Shown here one piece after another: positions 49,328 to 58,509 of a stretch of 58,521 nucleotides of DNA; position 1 is the first letter of the stretch, and every line of letters starts with the position of its first letter. Location: positions 1 through 58,521 of the forward strand of contig CALFZM010000389.1 of assembly GCA_937952235.1 (NCBI GenBank). The letters run 5' to 3'. Made by a program: the position numbers and the translations under genes. The DNA is from an uncultured Opitutia bacterium (GTDB taxonomy: Bacteria > Verrucomicrobiota > Verrucomicrobiia > Opitutales > Opitutaceae). The notes below the pieces were generated by a model. That model was given only the letters and a program-made list of their open reading frames with translations, searched no databases and was not told where the DNA came from.

Positions 49328-51328
49328 TCATCGCCACTGCGCGTCGAAAAAGCCGGCCGTCACGATCCTGCCTGGCCAGCGGCCGTTCGGGGGCTCGCGC
49401 AGGTCGATCACCGCGTAGTCGGGCAGCTTCGGCGTCTGCAGCGAATTGGTGCCGTAAGCCTCGTCGCGAAAATCGATGCCGCTGTTCAGCACGACGTAGT
49501 GGCGCCCTTCGCTCAGCGGATTCGGGAAGACGAGGATCGGCGCGTGGTGGGCGGCGTCGTAGCGCTGCCCGCGAAACGCGAGTTCCCGATCGTCCCACCG
49601 CAACGGCAGCTTGCCGGACGCGAGCACGCGCGCGATCAGCCGGTTCGAACGCGCATCGCCCCACAGCACCACGTGGCGCGTGGCCAGGTCCTCGTCCGTC
49701 ACCGCGTTGTCGTCCTTGACCGGCACGTCGGCGCGGAAAAGGTCGCGCCACATCTTCGTCGCGTGGCGCAACTCGGCGTCGACCCACGCCTGCACTCCCG
49801 CGTGCGCCGCCGTTCCGGTCGGGCGCACGAAGAGGAACGGGGCCATGAACGCGTCGTTGATCGGCCCGCTCAGCCCATGGATCTTGCGCTGGCCTCCGCT
49901 CCAGCGGCGTGCGGCCGCGGCATGCTCCTGCGCCTGCCAGCGTTCCCCGTCGCGGATGAACCAGGCTTCGCCGGCAGGGACCGCGATTTCCTGCCCGTCG
50001 ATCACGGCGGTGCCCCGGACCGGAGCGGCGCGCTGCACCGTGAATGCGGTCACGTTGCGCGTGGTGGCCTCGAGCCGGCCAGGCTCGGGCAGGCGGACCG
50101 AAACATCCGCCCGCTCCCACATCTGACCAAGCTCCATCACCGAGATCAGCCGCGAGCGATGGTAGCGGGGCGTGTAGGTCGTGAAATGGTCCGCGGCCGG
50201 CGCGGCCTCCCGCCCGCGGGCGAGGGCTGTCTCGAGCTTCGCGGTGAGCGCCGCCTTCGTTTCCGGGTGATATTTGTGTGCGGTCTGCGGCCCGATGAGG
50301 TGCTCGAGGGGCAGCCCCTCCGCCGCGAGCGCCTTCGCCATCATGTCGGCGGCCTGCTTCTGCGGATCGATCTCGCCGCTGTAGGCGATCACCGGCAGGT
50401 GGCGCAGGTTGGCGGCGTATCCGGTCGCGTCGTACCAGCGCCACAGCGTCTGCTCCCACGGGGTGCGTTCGGGTTTGCCGGGGCCGAAGACCCGGGCGTA
50501 CACCGGCGTTTCGGCGAATCCGGCGCCGGGCGCCGCCACGACCCAGAGGCCCGGGTGATGCACCGCGAGGTGCCACGTGCTCGCGCCTCCCATCGAGAAG
50601 CCGGCGACGGCGATCCGGTCCGCGTCGATCGGGTAGTCGGCGCGGACGGCGGCGAGCGCCTCGAACACATCGACCTCGCCGGCGAACTTCGTCGCGTTGC
50701 AGAAGCGGCCGTACGGGATGAGTGTGATCACGTCCTTCGGCGTCAATTGCGGGGGGCCGGCCTCGCGTTCGGCGAGGAACGCCAGCTCGGAGCGCTTCTC
50801 CCCGCGGCCGAGCAGCCACACCATCAGCGGCGAGCCGCCGGCGGAGGCGGGCCGGTTCTCCGGCACCACCAAGCCGTAAGGTTGCACCGAGCCGTCAAGC
50901 GGCGACCGGAAACCGCGCAGGACGCGGCCGGTGGCCGTGAGCCAGGGAGCCTGGCCGGCGCGCAACTGGGCCGCCCGCTCGTGACCGAGCCGCAGCATGC
51001 GGCGCGCGACCGCGACTTGCTTCGCATCGAAAAACTCGTCGTACCGCAGCGCCCAGTCGACCGCCTTGTGCAACACCGCCACGTCCGGAACCAGGTGGCG
51101 GCGGCCGGAATCCTGCGCGAGGGCGGCATCCAGCATTGCGATCTCCCGCGCCAGGGCGTCGGCACCCGCCGTGAGCTCGGTCCGGACCGCCGGAGCAATC
51201 GCGATTCCCGCGGGCGGCAGGCGCTTCGCCGGCGGCGGTGGCGTCTGCGCCGGAAGCGCGGGTGCGAGAGGGACGAGCGCGAGCAGCGCCAGAGACGCGA
51301 GGCGGACGAAGGCAGCGGGGGAACTCAT
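49328..51328 (-). CDS. Secreted alpha/beta hydrolase (prolyl oligopeptidase-like), paralogue 1
   Basis: A 666-residue secreted protein (signal ending PALPAQT). A helical N-terminal region (KAVDWALRYDEF) precedes the hydrolase core: SPLDGSVQPYGLVVP, LMVWLLGRGEKR, nucleophile elbow AVAGFSMGGAST, acid-loop region VIAYSGEIDPQKQ and a His in IGPQTAHKYHPE. The C-terminal half (FRPTGTAAHAG-type strand-rich part, VLNSGIDFRDEAYGTNS) forms an extra domain. The substrate is unknown; a carbohydrate esterase or peptidase is likely. It precedes the PL6 gene in the same direction and is clearly paralogous to the hydrolase at 51958-53898. Confidence 0.8.
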   Translation of the reverse strand: MSSPAAFVRLASLALLALVPLAPALPAQTPPPPAKRLPPAGIAIAPAVRTELTAGADALAREIAMLDAALAQDSGRRHLVPDVAVLHKAVDWALRYDEFFDAKQVAVARRMLRLGHERAAQLRAGQAPWLTATGRVLRGFRSPLDGSVQPYGLVVPENRPASAGGSPLMVWLLGRGEKRSELAFLAEREAGPPQLTPKDVITLIPYGRFCNATKFAGEVDVFEALAAVRADYPIDADRIAVAGFSMGGASTWHLAVHHPGLWVVAAPGAGFAETPVYARVFGPGKPERTPWEQTLWRWYDATGYAANLRHLPVIAYSGEIDPQKQAADMMAKALAAEGLPLEHLIGPQTAHKYHPETKAALTAKLETALARGREAAPAADHFTTYTPRYHRSRLISVMELGQMWERADVSVRLPEPGRLEATTRNVTAFTVQRAAPVRGTAVIDGQEIAVPAGEAWFIRDGERWQAQEHAAAARRWSGGQRKIHGLSGPINDAFMAPFLFVRPTGTAAHAGVQAWVDAELRHATKMWRDLFRADVPVKDDNAVTDEDLATRHVVLWGDARSNRLIARVLASGKLPLRWDDRELAFRGQRYDAAHHAPILVFPNPLSEGRHYVVLNSGIDFRDEAYGTNSLQTPKLPDYAVIDLREPPNGRWPGRIVTAGFFDAQWR

Positions 51329-51392
51329 GCGGGGCGGGCGGCACTTTCGCTCGTGCGCCCCGCCGAAGGCAACGCCGCGCTGTGGCCGGAGC

Positions 51393-51809
51393 CTACTTCA
51401 AAGTCAGGCGGTTGACGCTGGCTTCAATCCGGGCCAGCGAAATTGGCTTCAGCAGGAAGCCGGCTTCGGTGTGCTCGGGCACCATCCGGGGATTCTGGGA
51501 TAGCAGAAGAAGCGGAGGGCGGGGAGACTGCTGCTTGAGCCACGGCTCCAGTTCCCAAACGGTGCCGTCCGGCAGGTGGCAGTCTGCGATCACCAGCGTC
51601 CAATCCTTCCTCCGCTCGAGAAACGCCTGCGCTTCCGCGAGCGTTCCGGCTGCAGCCACGTGAAATCCACGCCGCTCGAAATGGCACACGAGCGTCCGGG
51701 CGAGCGCCTCATCGGCATCGACGACGAGCAGCGTCGGCCACGACGTTTTGCCCGCGGGACCAAACGGGCCAGGGGCGGCGACGGGCTCGGGCAGGAGAGA
51801 GGGCATCAT
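51393..51809 (-). CDS. Stand-alone response regulator receiver domain
   Basis: A 138-residue single-domain CheY-like protein. The acidic pocket is Asp31/Asp33 (LLVVDADE), the phosphoacceptor Asp76 (LVIADCHLPDG), the switch Ser104 (LLLLSQNP) and Lys121 (GFLLKPIS). No output domain and no histidine kinase is adjacent. It sits between the two paralogous hydrolase genes on the same strand, 64 nt upstream of one. It may relay a signal to a kinase or diguanylate system elsewhere. Confidence 0.9.
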   Translation of the reverse strand: MMPSLLPEPVAAPGPFGPAGKTSWPTLLVVDADEALARTLVCHFERRGFHVAAAGTLAEAQAFLERRKDWTLVIADCHLPDGTVWELEPWLKQQSPRPPLLLLSQNPRMVPEHTEAGFLLKPISLARIEASVNRLTLK

Positions 51810-51957
51810 GGCGGAGCTGGAAACCGGGGCGGGCGGCTGGATGCGGGTTTGGCCAAGGGTAAAACATTGGTAAAGCTTGTAACGGAAAAAACTGGCGAGG
51901 CCGGTTCTCCCCTCCTGGGCAGGGAAGTCGCTTATCGTTCAAAAACCTATTCCGCAG

Positions 51958-53898
51958 CTATTTCCAGAATTCGTCGAAAAAACCCGCGGCGGCGATCCGG
52001 CCTGGCCAGCGCGGACCCGGCGCGGTCCGGAGATCGACGATCGCCCAGTCGGGCAGCTTGGGAGTCTGCAAGGCGTTGTTCCCATAGCCGTCGGCGCGAA
52101 AGTCGATGCCGCTATTCAGCACCACGTAGCGGGCCGGGCTCAGCGGATGCGGGAAGATGAGCACGGGCGCGTGGTTCTCGACCGGATACGAGCGGCCGCG
52201 GAATTCGAGCCGGCTGCGGTCCCAGCGGATCGGCAGGTGCGGGAGCAGCCGCGCGAGCACCGCGTTGGAGGACGGGTCGCCCCATAGGATCACATTGTGC
52301 GCGGCGAGCTCGGCATCCGTCACCTCGCGGTCACTGCGCACCGGCACGTCGCCGCGAAACACGTCGCGCCAGAGCTGCCGCGCGGCGGTCAGCTCGCTTT
52401 CCACCCACGCGCCGACGGCCGGATACTGCGGCCGCCCCGTCGGGCGGACGAAGAGGAACGGCTCCATGAAGGCGTCATCGATGGGTCCGGTGAGGCCGGG
52501 ACGCTTGCGCACCGCCGCCGGCGCCCCCGGCTGCCAGCGACCTTCCTGGCGGTGAAAACGCAGTTCGCCGGAGGGAGCGGGCAGTTCCTGGCCGTCGAGC
52601 CGGACCCGCTCCGCCGTCACGCCGGGAAACGCGACCGCCGTCACGTTGCGCGTCCGCGCGTCGATCGTGCCGCCGGCCTCGCGCCGGGCCCGCACCTCGG
52701 CGATTTCCCAATGGCGATCGAGTGCCTCGAGCCGGACCCAGGCCGATTCCGCGTAGCGCAGCGTGTAGGTTTGAAAATGCACCTCCGCCGGGACTGCCTC
52801 GCGCCCGCGCGCCAGCAGCTCCTCCAGCCGCCGCGTGAGCGACGCCTTGGTGGCGTCGTGGTATTTGTGCGCCGTCTGGGGGCCGATGAAGCGTTCGAGG
52901 GTGATGCCCTCCCGCTGCAGCGCGGCTGCCATCAGGTCCGAGGCCTCCTTCTGCCCGTCGAGCTCCCCCGCATACGCGAGCGTCGGCAGGTGGCGCAGGT
53001 TGCCCGCGATGCCCGTCGCCTCGTACTGGCGCCATAGCCGCTGTTCCCACTCGGGGCGCCGCTCCTTGTTCGGCGCGTCGGCCTTCGTGAAGATCGGCGT
53101 CTCGGCGAAACCCGCGCCCGGCGAGGCCACCGCCCACAGTCCCGGGAAATGCGTCGCGAGGTGCCAGGTGCTCCCGCCTCCCATCGAAAAGCCCGCCACG
53201 GCGATCCGCTGCGCATCGATCCGGTATTGCGCGCGGACCGCGGCGAGCGCCTCGAACACGTCGACCTCGCCGGCGAACTTCGTGGCGTTGCAGAAGCGGC
53301 CGTACGGGACGAGAATCAGCGTGTCGCGCGGAACGATCTGCGGCGGACCGGCCTCGCGCTCGGCGAGGAAGGTGAGTTCGGTCCGCTTCTCGCCCCGCCC
53401 GAGCAGCCACACCATCAGCGGGGTCGCACCCGCACGCTCCGGCACGCCGGCCGGCACGTGGAGGGCATAGGGCTGCACGGAGCCGTCGAGCCGGGAGCGA
53501 TGGCCGCGAAGCACGACACCCGTGGCGGTCAGCCAGGGCGCCTGCCGCGCGCGGAGCTGCCCGAGCCGTTCCCGGCCGCGCGCGAGCAGCGAGCGGGCGT
53601 ACGCGATGTCCTTCGGTGCCATGAATTCTTCGTAACGCAGCGCCCAGTCCACCGCCTTGTGGAAGATCTCCACGTCCGGCAGCAGCGCGCGCCAGCGCGG
53701 TTCGCCGGCGAGCTCCGTCGCCGCGGCGGTAATTTCGCCGCCGAGCGCGGCGGCGCCCGCGGTGAGTTCGCCGCGCTCACCGTCGGTCAGCGTGAGACCC
53801 GGAGCCGGAATGCGCCGGGGTGGCGGCGGGGTCGTGGCCGGCTGGGCGAAGAGCGCGCCGGCGAGAGCGGCAAACAGAAACAGGGCGGAAGAACGCAT
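51958..53898 (-). CDS. Secreted alpha/beta hydrolase (prolyl oligopeptidase-like), paralogue 2
   Basis: A 646-residue paralogue of the 49328-51328 protein, with the same order of motifs: KAVDWALRYEEF, LMVWLLGRGEKRTEL, nucleophile elbow AVAGFSMGGGST, GELDGQKEASDLMAAAL and IGPQTAHKYHDATK, then the shared C-terminal domain ending with AAAGFFDEFWK. Many stretches are identical, so the pair arose by tandem duplication, later separated by the receiver gene. The ATG at 53898 precedes a signal peptide (MRSSALFLFAALAGALFAQ). The 148 nt to the next gene contain no evident promoter. Confidence 0.82.
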   Translation of the reverse strand: MRSSALFLFAALAGALFAQPATTPPPPRRIPAPGLTLTDGERGELTAGAAALGGEITAAATELAGEPRWRALLPDVEIFHKAVDWALRYEEFMAPKDIAYARSLLARGRERLGQLRARQAPWLTATGVVLRGHRSRLDGSVQPYALHVPAGVPERAGATPLMVWLLGRGEKRTELTFLAEREAGPPQIVPRDTLILVPYGRFCNATKFAGEVDVFEALAAVRAQYRIDAQRIAVAGFSMGGGSTWHLATHFPGLWAVASPGAGFAETPIFTKADAPNKERRPEWEQRLWRQYEATGIAGNLRHLPTLAYAGELDGQKEASDLMAAALQREGITLERFIGPQTAHKYHDATKASLTRRLEELLARGREAVPAEVHFQTYTLRYAESAWVRLEALDRHWEIAEVRARREAGGTIDARTRNVTAVAFPGVTAERVRLDGQELPAPSGELRFHRQEGRWQPGAPAAVRKRPGLTGPIDDAFMEPFLFVRPTGRPQYPAVGAWVESELTAARQLWRDVFRGDVPVRSDREVTDAELAAHNVILWGDPSSNAVLARLLPHLPIRWDRSRLEFRGRSYPVENHAPVLIFPHPLSPARYVVLNSGIDFRADGYGNNALQTPKLPDWAIVDLRTAPGPRWPGRIAAAGFFDEFWK

Positions 53899-54203
53899 GG
53901 TGGTAGGGGTGGACGGTGGGAGCACACGCACCCGTGCGCGCCGTGCCAAGTCCGATGGCGCGTGCGCCTCCGCCTGGCCGGACCCGGGACGCCGTCCAGC
54001 AAGCCTGTGGACCGGGCCCGCCGCCGATGCGAAGGCAGCCGCCTCGAACCGACCGCCGGAACATCGCCGCGGCGGGTCCGGCGTCCCGGGCGGGATCGCC
54101 TCACGCGCCCGATCCTTGGGTTGAAAGTTCTTTCCCCGTGCAGCTAGCCTTCAGGGTCCGTGCAACGAGCGCGGGCGTTGGCCCGTCCAGCGGCCGAACC
54201 CTC
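53899..54203. other. Divergent intergenic region of 305 nt
   Basis: It separates the minus-strand hydrolase gene from the plus-strand beta-helix gene. No gene is supported. The only signal I see is a moderate promoter-like pair near its right end, given separately. A CT-rich leader precedes both start codons. Confidence 0.55.
54121..54150 (+). promoter_or_regulatory. Weak sigma-70-type promoter candidate
   Basis: TTGAAA followed after 18 nt by TAGCCT. The -35 has one mismatch to consensus, the -10 is poor. It would yield a leader of about 45-50 nt for the beta-helix gene. Confidence 0.3.
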
Positions 54204-55790
54204 ATGCCCAAACTTCCCCTGTTTTTCGTGGCGGTCGCGCTCGGCGCCGTTGGGTGCGCCGCCGCGGCCGAAGGCGCCTGGTTGCGGACCGACGCAGGCG
54301 GCCGCCTTGTCTACCGGGCCGACGCCCGGGGCAACACGCTGCCGGATTTCTCGCGGGCCGGCTATGGCGGGGGCGGGGTGCGGCTGCCGGAGGTGCCCAC
54401 GGTCGAGCGCATCGCGCCGCGGCCGGAAGGTGACGACGGCGCGCGCATCCAGGCGGCGCTCGATGCGGTGGCCCGCCGGCCGGCCGATGCGAAGGGCTAT
54501 CGCGGCGCAGTCCTGCTGGAGGCGGGCACGTATCGCGTTGCCGGCACGCTCGCGATCAGGACCGGCGGCGTGGTGCTCCGCGGCATGGGGGCGGAGGCAG
54601 GCGGGACCGTCGTGGTGGCCACCGGCCGCGCGAAACGCACGCTGCTCGAGGTCGGGCTGGAGGGCGCGGGTGGCCGGCGGGAGATCGAGGGCACGCGGCG
54701 CCGGATCACCGATGCCTACGTACCCTGGAGCGCGCGCGGCTTCGCCGTCGAGTCGGCCGAGGGCTTTCGGGTGGGCGAGCGCATCGTGGTGCATCGTCCG
54801 TCGACCGCGGAGTGGATCCGCGCTCTCGGCATGGACCGGATCCGGGTGCGCCCTGGCGCGGACCCGGCCGAGACGAAGCAGTGGCGGGCCGGCGACTACG
54901 ACCTGCACTTCGAACGCACGATCACTGCGATCGACGGCCGGAGGATCTCGCTCGACGCTCCGGTCATGAACGCCCTCGAGGCGGAATTCGGCGGCGGCAT
55001 GATCTACCGGTACACGTTTCCCCGGATCGTGGAGGCCGGCGTCGAGTCGCTTCGCCTCGTGTCCGAATACCAGCGCGGCCGCGAGCACGAGGACGAGGAC
55101 CACGCCTGGACGGCGGTCGCCATCGGCGCGGCTGAAAACGTGTGGGTGCGCGACGTGACCGTGGTGCACTTCAGCCACGCCGTGGACGCGGAACGCACTT
55201 CGCTGTTCGTGACGCTGCAGGACCTGGCGCACCTCGAGCCGGTGTCGCGGATCACGGGCGGCCGGCGGTATTCTTTCGCGCTGAACGGCCAGTACGGCTT
55301 CGCCCAGCGATGTTACGCGAGGGCGGCCCGCCATACCTTCGTGAACGGCTCGCGCGCGCTGGGTCCGAACGTCTTTCTCGACGGGCGCGCCGAACAGTCG
55401 CTCGCCGACAGCGGCCCGCACCATCGGTGGTCGGTCGGCACGCTCTACGACAACATCTCGGACGACCACGCGCTCCGCGTGCAGGATCGGCAGTATTCGG
55501 GTTCCGGACACGGCTGGGCCGGCGCGCAGCAGGTGTTCTGGAACTGCACCAGCCGCGCGTTCGTCGTGCAGGCGCCGCCGACCGCGCAGAACTGGGCCAT
55601 CGGTTGCACCGGCCCGCTCGAAAAGGGCGGCTGGGCGCCCGATGCCCCGCCGGGCGTCGTCGACTCCCCCGGCGCTCCCGTCGCCCCCCGCAGCCTCTAC
55701 CTCGCACAGCTCGCCGCGCGGCTCGGCCCGCAGGCGGTGGCCCACCTCGACCGCGCCGCGCGCCCGGCCGCACCTTCTGCTTCCCCATGA
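54204..55790 (+). CDS. Secreted right-handed beta-helix protein (pectate lyase superfamily-like)
   Basis: A 528-residue protein with signal MPKLPLFFVAVALGAVGC. The opening (GRLVYRADARGNTLPDFSRA, DDGARIQAALDAVARRP) is typical of pectate-lyase-superfamily beta-helix proteins, followed by coils such as GAVLLEAGTYRVAGTLAIR and WTAVAIGAAENVWVRDVTVV. No catalytic residues can be assigned with confidence. It is coupled to the PL10-like gene by a 4-nt ATGA overlap, so it likely acts on pectin-type material too. Alternative: a DUF4955-type protein. Confidence 0.75.
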   Translation: MPKLPLFFVAVALGAVGCAAAAEGAWLRTDAGGRLVYRADARGNTLPDFSRAGYGGGGVRLPEVPTVERIAPRPEGDDGARIQAALDAVARRPADAKGYRGAVLLEAGTYRVAGTLAIRTGGVVLRGMGAEAGGTVVVATGRAKRTLLEVGLEGAGGRREIEGTRRRITDAYVPWSARGFAVESAEGFRVGERIVVHRPSTAEWIRALGMDRIRVRPGADPAETKQWRAGDYDLHFERTITAIDGRRISLDAPVMNALEAEFGGGMIYRYTFPRIVEAGVESLRLVSEYQRGREHEDEDHAWTAVAIGAAENVWVRDVTVVHFSHAVDAERTSLFVTLQDLAHLEPVSRITGGRRYSFALNGQYGFAQRCYARAARHTFVNGSRALGPNVFLDGRAEQSLADSGPHHRWSVGTLYDNISDDHALRVQDRQYSGSGHGWAGAQQVFWNCTSRAFVVQAPPTAQNWAIGCTGPLEKGGWAPDAPPGVVDSPGAPVAPRSLYLAQLAARLGPQAVAHLDRAARPAAPSASP

Positions 55791-57274
55791 AAACCCTGAC
55801 GTTCCCCGGTGGCGCGATGCTCTCCGCGCTCCTGCTCCTGCCCGCGGCGCTGCCTGCCGCCGACGCAACCCTCGCCGACGAAGCCCGTGCCACCATGGCC
55901 CGCGCCACCGCGGCCATGCGCGCGATCGCGACGGAAGGGGGCTACCTGTGGCGCTACTCGCCCGACCTCAAGGAGCGGGCGGGCGAAAACGTCGCGACTC
56001 CGACCCAGATCTGGGTGCAGCCGCCGGGCACGCCGTCCATGGGGCTCGCGTTTCTCCGCGCGCACGAGGTGACGGGCGACGACCGTTACCTCGACGCGGC
56101 CCGCGCGGCGGCGCACGCGCTCGTGACCGGCCAGCTCGAGTCCGGCGGGTGGGATTACCTCGTGGACTTCGACCCGGCGAAGAGCCCGGCCTGGTACCGG
56201 CGCTCCGACGCCGGCCGCATTTCCGCCGCCGACGCGGCGAAGCGTCGGAACGTCTCGACCTTCGACGACGACAACACGCAGAGCGCGATCCGCTTCCTGG
56301 TCGCGATGGCCGACGCGACGAAGGGCGGGAGCGACTCGCGCGATGCGGGCATCCGCGATGCCCGCGACTACGCCCTGGCCAAACTGGTCGCCGCGCAGCG
56401 TCCCAACGGCGGCTGGCCCCAGCGCTGGGCCGGCGTGCCGGTCGACCCGCGGGAATATCCCGTGCAGCCGGCGTCCGTGCCCGCCACCTACCCGCGCGAG
56501 CACCCCAAGCCCAACTACAACGGCTACTACACGCTCAACGACAACACCCACCGCGACTGCGTGATGACGCTGCTCGACGCCGCCCGGCGGCTCGACCGTC
56601 CCGACCTGCGCGCCGCGGCGCTGAAGGGCGGCGCCTTCCTCCTGCTCGCCCAGCTGCCGGAGCCGCAGCCCGTGTGGGCCCAGCAATACAATCCGCAGCT
56701 CCAGCCCGACTGGGCGCGGGCGTTCGAGCCGCCCAGCGTCTGCTCGGGCGAGAGCGTCGGCGTCATGCGGCTGCTCGTGGATTTGTATCTGGAGACCGGA
56801 GACGAGAAGTTCCTCGCGCCGCTGCCGCGCGCGATCGCCTGGTTCAGGCGGTCGGAGATCGCCCCCGGGACCTGGGCCCGGATGTACGAGCTCGGCACCA
56901 ACACGCCGATCTACGGCGACCGCGACGGGAAGATCAAATACCGGCTCGAGGACCTCTCGCCGGAGCGGCAGACCGGCTATTCCTGGCGCGGGCCGTACGG
57001 GGTCCAGGCGGCCATCCGCTACTACGAGGAAGTAAAGGCGGCCGGCCGCGACGCGGTGCTCGCGCAGCGGAGGAAGGCCGCGGAGGACGCCGCGGGCGCG
57101 AGGGGCCGCGCGGCTCGCGTGCGCTCGCTCGAGCCGCGCGTGCGCAGCGTCATCGCGGCGCTCGACGCCCAGGGCCGCTGGTTGGTGCAGAGTCGCGGCA
57201 GCGAGCAGATCCGCACCGACGCCTTCATCACGAACCTCCGGCTGCTGGCGGATTACGTCGAGGCGGCGAAATAG
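55787..57274 (+). CDS. PL10-like pectate lyase
   Basis: A 495-residue secreted protein with signal MKTLTFPGGAMLSALLLLPA. An (alpha/alpha)-toroid-type sequence with the PL10 signatures NGGWPQRW, NDNTHRDCVMTLLDAARR, VWAQQYNPQLQPDWARAFEP, PPSVCSGESVGVMRLLVDLY and MYELGTNTPIYGDRDG. It would cleave polygalacturonate by beta-elimination with calcium. It overlaps the preceding gene (ATGA). A downstream charged tail of about 60 residues is extra compared with the catalytic core. Confidence 0.88.
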   Translation: MKTLTFPGGAMLSALLLLPAALPAADATLADEARATMARATAAMRAIATEGGYLWRYSPDLKERAGENVATPTQIWVQPPGTPSMGLAFLRAHEVTGDDRYLDAARAAAHALVTGQLESGGWDYLVDFDPAKSPAWYRRSDAGRISAADAAKRRNVSTFDDDNTQSAIRFLVAMADATKGGSDSRDAGIRDARDYALAKLVAAQRPNGGWPQRWAGVPVDPREYPVQPASVPATYPREHPKPNYNGYYTLNDNTHRDCVMTLLDAARRLDRPDLRAAALKGGAFLLLAQLPEPQPVWAQQYNPQLQPDWARAFEPPSVCSGESVGVMRLLVDLYLETGDEKFLAPLPRAIAWFRRSEIAPGTWARMYELGTNTPIYGDRDGKIKYRLEDLSPERQTGYSWRGPYGVQAAIRYYEEVKAAGRDAVLAQRRKAAEDAAGARGRAARVRSLEPRVRSVIAALDAQGRWLVQSRGSEQIRTDAFITNLRLLADYVEAAK

Positions 57275-57369
57275 GCGCGGCGCCGACGGAAGGCGGACGC
57301 GTGGCGCCGGCTCAAAACGGCCGTGTGCGCTTGCCACTCGCTCCGGCCGGCCCGACGCTGCGCGCCACC

Positions 57370-58509
57370 ATGAGCGTTCCCCCATTAACCTCCGTTCACG
57401 GTCAACCCTCCTGGTCGTTCCGCTCGAGCCACGTGCACGCGAGCCTCACGAAGCTGGGGGGGCACCTCGCGCCGGTGGCGTTCCGGATCGATCACCGGCT
57501 GGTCACGCCGTTCGCCATCGCGCCCTGGGCGGAGGAGAAGGTGGCGGCGGATACGCCGGCGCTGCTCCGCGCGCTGCGCGGGGATTTTTTCTGCGCGCCG
57601 TTCGGCGGCAACGGCAGCGAGTGGCGCGGCGAGCGGCACCCGCCGCATGGCGAGACGGCCGGCGCCACCTGGCGGCTCAAGCGCTTCATCCGCGGTGACG
57701 ATCGCGTCACGCTGCATGCCACGCTCAAGCTGAAGGTCCGCGCCGGACTGGCGGACAAGTTCATCACGCTCGTCGACGGGCACGCGGCCGTTTACCAGCG
57801 CCACGAGCTGACGGGGCGCGGTCCGATGAGCGTAGGGCACCACGCGCTGCTCAAGTTTCCCGATGCGCCCGGCAGCGGCGTGGTGAGCACGAGTCGTTTC
57901 GTCCGCGCCCAGGTGCTGCCGGATTTCTTCGAGCGGCCGGAGCACCGCGGCTACCAGTCGCTGCAGCCGGGGGCCGCGTTCAAGTCGCTCGCGAAGGTGC
58001 CGCTGCTGACCGGCGAGGTCACCGATGTCTCGCGTTTCCCCGCGCGCCGCGGGTTCGACGATCTCGTGATGCTGACGGCCGACCCGAAGCTGCCCTTCGC
58101 CTGGACGGCGGTGACGTTCCCGCACGAGGGCCACGTGTATTTCGCGCTCCGCGACCCGCGTTCGCTCCGGCACACGATCCTGTGGATATCCAACGGCGGC
58201 CGGCATTATCCGCCGTGGAACGGCCGCCACACCTCCGTCATGGGCATCGAGGACACGACGAGCTATTTCCACTACGGCCTCGCCGAATCGGTGCGGCCCA
58301 ACCCGCTCAACCGCCACGGCATCCCCACCACGCTCGCGCTCGATCCGGATGCCCCCGTGGCGGTGAACTACATCGTGGGCGTGTGCGCCATCCCGCGGGG
58401 TTTCGATCGCGTGAAGTCCATCCGCGCGCTGGAGGGCGGCATCGAGCTCGCCGCCGACAGCGGCAAGCGGGCGAGCTGTCCGCTCGACGTCGGGTTCCTG
58501 CGGCGCTGA
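57370..58509 (+). CDS. Aldose-epimerase-like (galactose mutarotase fold) protein
   Basis: A 379-residue protein without a clear signal peptide. The start (FRSSHVHASLTKLGGHLAPV, FCAPFGGNGSEWRGERHPPH) and the later VYQRHELTGRGPMSVGHHAL resemble proteins with the galactose-mutarotase beta-sandwich fold. Repeated His residues could be catalytic. It follows the PL10-like lyase by 95 nt on the same strand, so it may act on the released sugars. I do not recognise a precise family. The final 12 bases of the window hold nothing. Confidence 0.55.
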   Translation: MSVPPLTSVHGQPSWSFRSSHVHASLTKLGGHLAPVAFRIDHRLVTPFAIAPWAEEKVAADTPALLRALRGDFFCAPFGGNGSEWRGERHPPHGETAGATWRLKRFIRGDDRVTLHATLKLKVRAGLADKFITLVDGHAAVYQRHELTGRGPMSVGHHALLKFPDAPGSGVVSTSRFVRAQVLPDFFERPEHRGYQSLQPGAAFKSLAKVPLLTGEVTDVSRFPARRGFDDLVMLTADPKLPFAWTAVTFPHEGHVYFALRDPRSLRHTILWISNGGRHYPPWNGRHTSVMGIEDTTSYFHYGLAESVRPNPLNRHGIPTTLALDPDAPVAVNYIVGVCAIPRGFDRVKSIRALEGGIELAADSGKRASCPLDVGFLRR

